A stretch of 6,036 bases of DNA from Methanothrix sp. (GTDB lineage Archaea > Halobacteriota > Methanosarcinia > Methanotrichales > Methanotrichaceae): contig JAAZNX010000209.1 of assembly GCA_012798025.1 (NCBI GenBank), positions 1 to 6,036 on the forward strand. The letters run 5' to 3'. Positions 5,461 to 6,036 of the stretch are shown here, piece after piece. Below the pieces are notes generated by a model. It saw only the letters and a program-made list of their open reading frames with translations. It was not told the origin of the DNA and ran no database searches. Numbering within the stretch: position 1 is the stretch's first letter; each line of letters starts with the position of its first letter. The translations under genes and the position numbers were made by a program.

Positions 5461-5937
5461 TTGGCTAATGTTGTTGAAGCATTGGTTCCTGGCGGAAAGG
5501 CCAGTGCGGGGCCGCCTTTGGGCCCAGCCCTTGGACCTCTGGGCGTGAATGTTGCCCAGGTAGTTGCCAAGATCAATGAGCAGACGAAAGATCTGAATGG
5601 GATGCAGGTCCCAGTCAAGGTCAAGGTGAAGTCCCGAACTGAGTTCGAGATCGAGGTTGGAACACCGCCCACATCGGCCTTGATCATAAAGGAGATGGGC
5701 TTGGAGAAGGGCACTGGCGATAAGACCGCCGTCGGAAACCTGAGCATGGAGCAAGTCCTGAAGATCGCAAACATCAAAAGGAGAGGGCTTCTCTCCAAGA
5801 GCCTAAAGAACGCAGCCCGTGAGGTCATAGGAACTGCGGGGTCTGTGGGTGCGACCATAGAAGGCATGTCCAGCAAAGAGGCCCAAGTGGCGGTGGCCAG
5901 CGGCAAGTACGATGAGATGCTAGAAGAGAAGGCTTAA
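5461..5937 (+). CDS. rpl11: Large-subunit ribosomal protein uL11
   Basis: uL11 binds the GTPase-associated centre of 23S rRNA at the base of the L10/L12 stalk and takes part in factor binding. The 158-residue protein has the signature N-terminus with PGGKASAGPPLGPALGPLGVN (10-30), the proline-rich linker and a C-terminal RNA-binding domain. That domain includes VGTPPTSALIIKE (66-78) and a GTAGSVGATIEGMS block (124-137), and the length is typical of archaeal uL11. The start is TTG, supported by a near-perfect Shine-Dalgarno and by the conserved N-terminus beginning at that codon. It sits 12 bp after spt5 and is probably cotranscribed with it. rpl1 follows after an 86-bp gap that holds a separate promoter and a regulatory hairpin. 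Confidence 0.97.
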   Translation: MANVVEALVPGGKASAGPPLGPALGPLGVNVAQVVAKINEQTKDLNGMQVPVKVKVKSRTEFEIEVGTPPTSALIIKEMGLEKGTGDKTAVGNLSMEQVLKIANIKRRGLLSKSLKNAAREVIGTAGSVGATIEGMSSKEAQVAVASGKYDEMLEEKA

Positions 5938-5941
5938 ATAC
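5933..5941 (+). promoter_or_regulatory. Probable TATA box for rpl1
   Basis: CTTAAATAC overlaps the rpl11 stop codon and is close to the archaeal TATA consensus. Initiation about 25 bp downstream would fall near 5962-5964, giving an rpl1 leader of roughly 60 nt that contains the hairpin at 5980-6014. A second, weaker candidate is CATTATACT at 5944-5952. Read-through from spt5-rpl11 remains possible. Confidence 0.5.
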
Positions 5942-5963
5942 AACATTATACTCTAAAACTTGA

Positions 5964-5979
5964 TTCTCTTTTTTGAGAA
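5964..5979 (+). terminator. Small hairpin with T6 loop; possible terminator of spt5-rpl11
   Basis: TTCTC (5964-5968) pairs with GAGAA (5975-5979) around a loop of six T. The T run could end the upstream transcript in the archaeal manner, and the hairpin could equally be the first structural element of the rpl1 leader. It directly abuts the hairpin beginning at 5980. The stem is only 5 bp and AT-rich, so stability is modest. Confidence 0.35.
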
Positions 5980-6014
5980 CCGTAGGAGACCTAAAGGACG
6001 TCGATAGACTACGG
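5980..6014 (+). promoter_or_regulatory. Probable ribosomal protein L1 autoregulatory binding site in the rpl1 leader
   Basis: A perfect 6-bp lower stem, CCGTAG (5980-5985) with CTACGG (6009-6014), encloses an asymmetric internal loop of GA (5986-5987) opposite GATAGA (6003-6008). Above it is an upper stem GAC (5988-5990) with GTC (6000-6002) and a 9-nt loop. This 2-by-6 loop closely resembles the L1 site I recall from the Methanococcus vannielii L1 mRNA, where GA faces GAGAAA between two stems, and the L1 site in 23S rRNA helices 76-78. The 3' arm shares G6013-G6014 with the Shine-Dalgarno GGAGG, so bound L1 could block translation of its own gene and any stalk protein genes downstream. The stem is seen directly; the function is inferred from homology of form and gene context. 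Confidence 0.7.
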
Positions 6015-6017
6015 AGG
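6013..6017 (+). promoter_or_regulatory. Shine-Dalgarno of rpl1
   Basis: GGAGG lies 6 nt before the ATG at 6024. Its first two bases belong to the 3' arm of the leader hairpin, so ribosome access depends partly on that structure. Confidence 0.8.
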
Positions 6018-6023
6018 ATTGAA

Positions 6024-6036
6024 ATGGAATTAGAAG
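6024..6036 (+). CDS. rpl1: Start of ribosomal protein uL1 gene (3'-truncated by window edge)
   Basis: Only MELE and one further base are visible, far too little to identify by sequence. The call rests on context: in archaea rpl1 regularly follows spt5 and rpl11 and is followed by the stalk genes for L10 and L12. A strong Shine-Dalgarno is correctly spaced before the ATG, and the leader contains an L1-type binding hairpin. The product would be the L1-stalk protein, which binds 23S rRNA and probably represses its own mRNA. L10 is the main alternative. Confidence 0.75.

Noticed and set aside
4963..5754. 263-codon open frame on the minus strand opposite spt5 and rpl11
   Set aside because: It is antisense to two strongly conserved genes, spans their junction and resembles no family; it is a shadow of their codon use.

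Overview
The window looks like chromosomal DNA from a euryarchaeon, most likely a methanogen; a Methanothrix-like member of the Methanomicrobia group is my guess, at low confidence. The evidence is archaeal throughout: TATA-box promoters with apparently leaderless first genes, an archaeal coenzyme A gene set (pantoate kinase plus 4-phosphopantoate--beta-alanine ligase instead of bacterial PanC/CoaA), an elongator tRNA-Met with a bulge-helix-bulge intron, and a short Spt5 next to ribosomal protein uL11.

Layout. Bases 1-1539 (+) hold the 3' part of an HD-domain phosphohydrolase gene of the dGTPase-like type; its N-terminus lies outside the window. It converges, across about 33 bp, on a minus-strand operon that reads coaBC (4350-3148), pantoate kinase (3151-2321) and phosphopantothenate synthetase (2328-1573). 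The reading frames overlap by 4 and 8 bp, which suggests translational coupling. Together the three proteins would carry pantoate to 4'-phosphopantetheine. Divergent from coaBC is the intron-containing tRNA-Met (4451-4551), followed by T-rich DNA. Next comes a small ribbon-helix-helix plus coiled-coil gene (about 4644-4902) that appears broken by one extra base in an A7 run and lacks a normal start. The right end is a translation/transcription block: spt5 (4993-5448), rpl11 (5461-5937) and the first codons of rpl1 (from 6024).

Regulation visible in the sequence. coaBC, tRNA-Met and spt5 each have a recognisable TATA element, and a further one at the rpl11 stop probably drives rpl1. The rpl1 leader holds a hairpin (5980-6014) with the architecture of the ribosomal protein L1 binding site: a lower stem, an asymmetric GA / GAUAGA internal loop and a short upper stem. 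Its 3' arm runs into the Shine-Dalgarno sequence, so autogenous control of rpl1 is the most attractive regulatory reading here. An operator-like palindrome lies just upstream of the spt5 TATA box. I see no mobile element, CRISPR array or defence system; most of the window is conserved housekeeping sequence.
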